NCBI RefSeq assembly: GCF_001440415.1
Contig: NZ_LLYA01000001.1
Location: forward strand, 434,001 to 498,000
Reading direction: 5' to 3'
DNA: 64,000 nt
Origin: Bradyrhizobium retamae
GTDB taxonomy: Bacteria > Pseudomonadota > Alphaproteobacteria > Rhizobiales > Xanthobacteraceae
Made by a program: the position numbers and the translations under genes. The notes beneath the pieces are model-generated. The model was not told where the DNA came from and did no database searches. It saw nothing but the letters and a program-made list of their open reading frames with translations. The stretch's first letter is position 1. The number at the start of each line of letters is the position of its first letter. Positions 63,621-64,000 of this stretch are shown here, one piece after another.

Positions 63621-64000
63621 ATGAGCGAGGGCAACGATAGAGCAAGGTTTCTGCGCGAGGGGCTGTTTGCCAAATACGTCGTCGCGCTGGTCGGGCTTGT
63701 CGTGTTCGTGCTGGCCGTCAACGGCGCGATGGAAATCTGGATCACCTATCGCGGCATCAAGAGCTCGCTCCACGACGGCATGTCTGACAAGGCGGAGGCG
63801 ACCGCGAAGCGGATCGCGCAGTCGGTCTCCGAGCTGGAACGGCAGATCTCCTGGGTGACGCGCGCCTCCGCCAAGACGATCGAGGATCGCCGCGCCGACT
63901 ACACCCAATTGCTGCGGCAGGTGCCGCAGGTCGGCCAGCTCTCGCTGCTTGGCAGCAACGGCCGCGAGCAGCTCCGCCTGACGCGGCAGACCGTCACGCT
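63621..64000 (+). CDS. Membrane-anchored sensor protein, N-terminal part (3' partial)
   Basis: The frame starts at ATG 63621 (GAGGG upstream) and runs open to the window end, 126 residues visible. It begins MSEGNDRARFLREGLFAKYV, then a membrane helix (ALVGLVVFVLAVNGAMEIW) and a periplasmic helical region (YRGIKSSLHDGMSDKAEATA) that looks like the start of a Cache-type sensor domain. The output module (histidine kinase, cyclase or other) lies beyond the window, so the class cannot be fixed. Confidence 0.75.
   Translation, partial: MSEGNDRARFLREGLFAKYVVALVGLVVFVLAVNGAMEIWITYRGIKSSLHDGMSDKAEATAKRIAQSVSELERQISWVTRASAKTIEDRRADYTQLLRQVPQVGQLSLLGSNGREQLRLTRQTVT

Overview
The window reads as chromosome from a high-GC, plant- or soil-associated alphaproteobacterium, most probably Bradyrhizobium or a close relative. 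This rests on protein families and gene style (ACC deaminase with its Lrp-type regulator, form II CO-dehydrogenase-like genes, many Bug/TRAP solute receptors, small Bradyrhizobiaceae-type hypotheticals) and on short palindromic intergenic repeats of the kind common in that family. No species assignment is possible from sequence alone. I see no prophage, IS element, CRISPR array or rRNA; one tRNA-Ser(GGA) is present.

Layout. 1-12 kb: the end of an ADP-forming acyl-CoA synthetase, a secreted trypsin-like protease, a HAD hydrolase, a MoxR ATPase / CoxE-like VWA pair, a Tat-exported molybdenum hydroxylase with a triheme cytochrome c (three genes overlapping by 4 bp), and RecQ. 12-20 kb: acdS/acdR, small secreted or coiled-coil hypotheticals, a trypsin-like protease with a signal peptide, a Bug receptor, a TPR protein and a FecR-domain protein. 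20-23 kb: a VCBS-repeat surface protein whose repeats gain cysteines toward the C-terminus. 23-29 kb: sugar-acid catabolism and uptake (Bug receptor, dgoK, dgoA, TRAP dctQM with a convergent dctP). 29.5-34.3 kb: tRNA-Ser, a small secreted protein, and an MFS-otsB-otsA trehalose operon. 34.7-37.2 kb: a DUF3175 gene whose start is out of frame, and a chemoreceptor.

37.3-42.7 kb: a 215-bp imperfect palindrome, coxSLM (form II signature AYRGAGR) and an alpha-methylacyl-CoA racemase. 42.8-53.4 kb: tyrosine/homogentisate breakdown. hpd with a divergent Lrp gene is followed by a minus-strand unit of FAD monooxygenase, DUF2783 protein, metallo-beta-lactamase-fold protein, hmgA and fahA, divergent from a MarR gene; no maleylacetoacetate isomerase is seen. 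A second minus-strand unit holds an MBL lactonase-like enzyme, a 3-hydroxyisobutyrate-dehydrogenase-family enzyme and a RidA protein. 53.8-64 kb: a secreted caspase-fold/TPR protein lacking both catalytic residues, an OmpA-family protein, an RND pump whose adaptor has no helical hairpin, a Crp/Fnr regulator, an AsmA protein and the start of a membrane-anchored sensor cut by the window end.

The most unusual signals are the cysteine gradient across the VCBS repeats, the pseudo-caspase beside ompA, the hairpin-less RND adaptor, the frameshifted DUF3175 gene, the MBL protein with a degenerate metal motif inside the homogentisate operon, and several intergenic repeats placed in convergent gene gaps.
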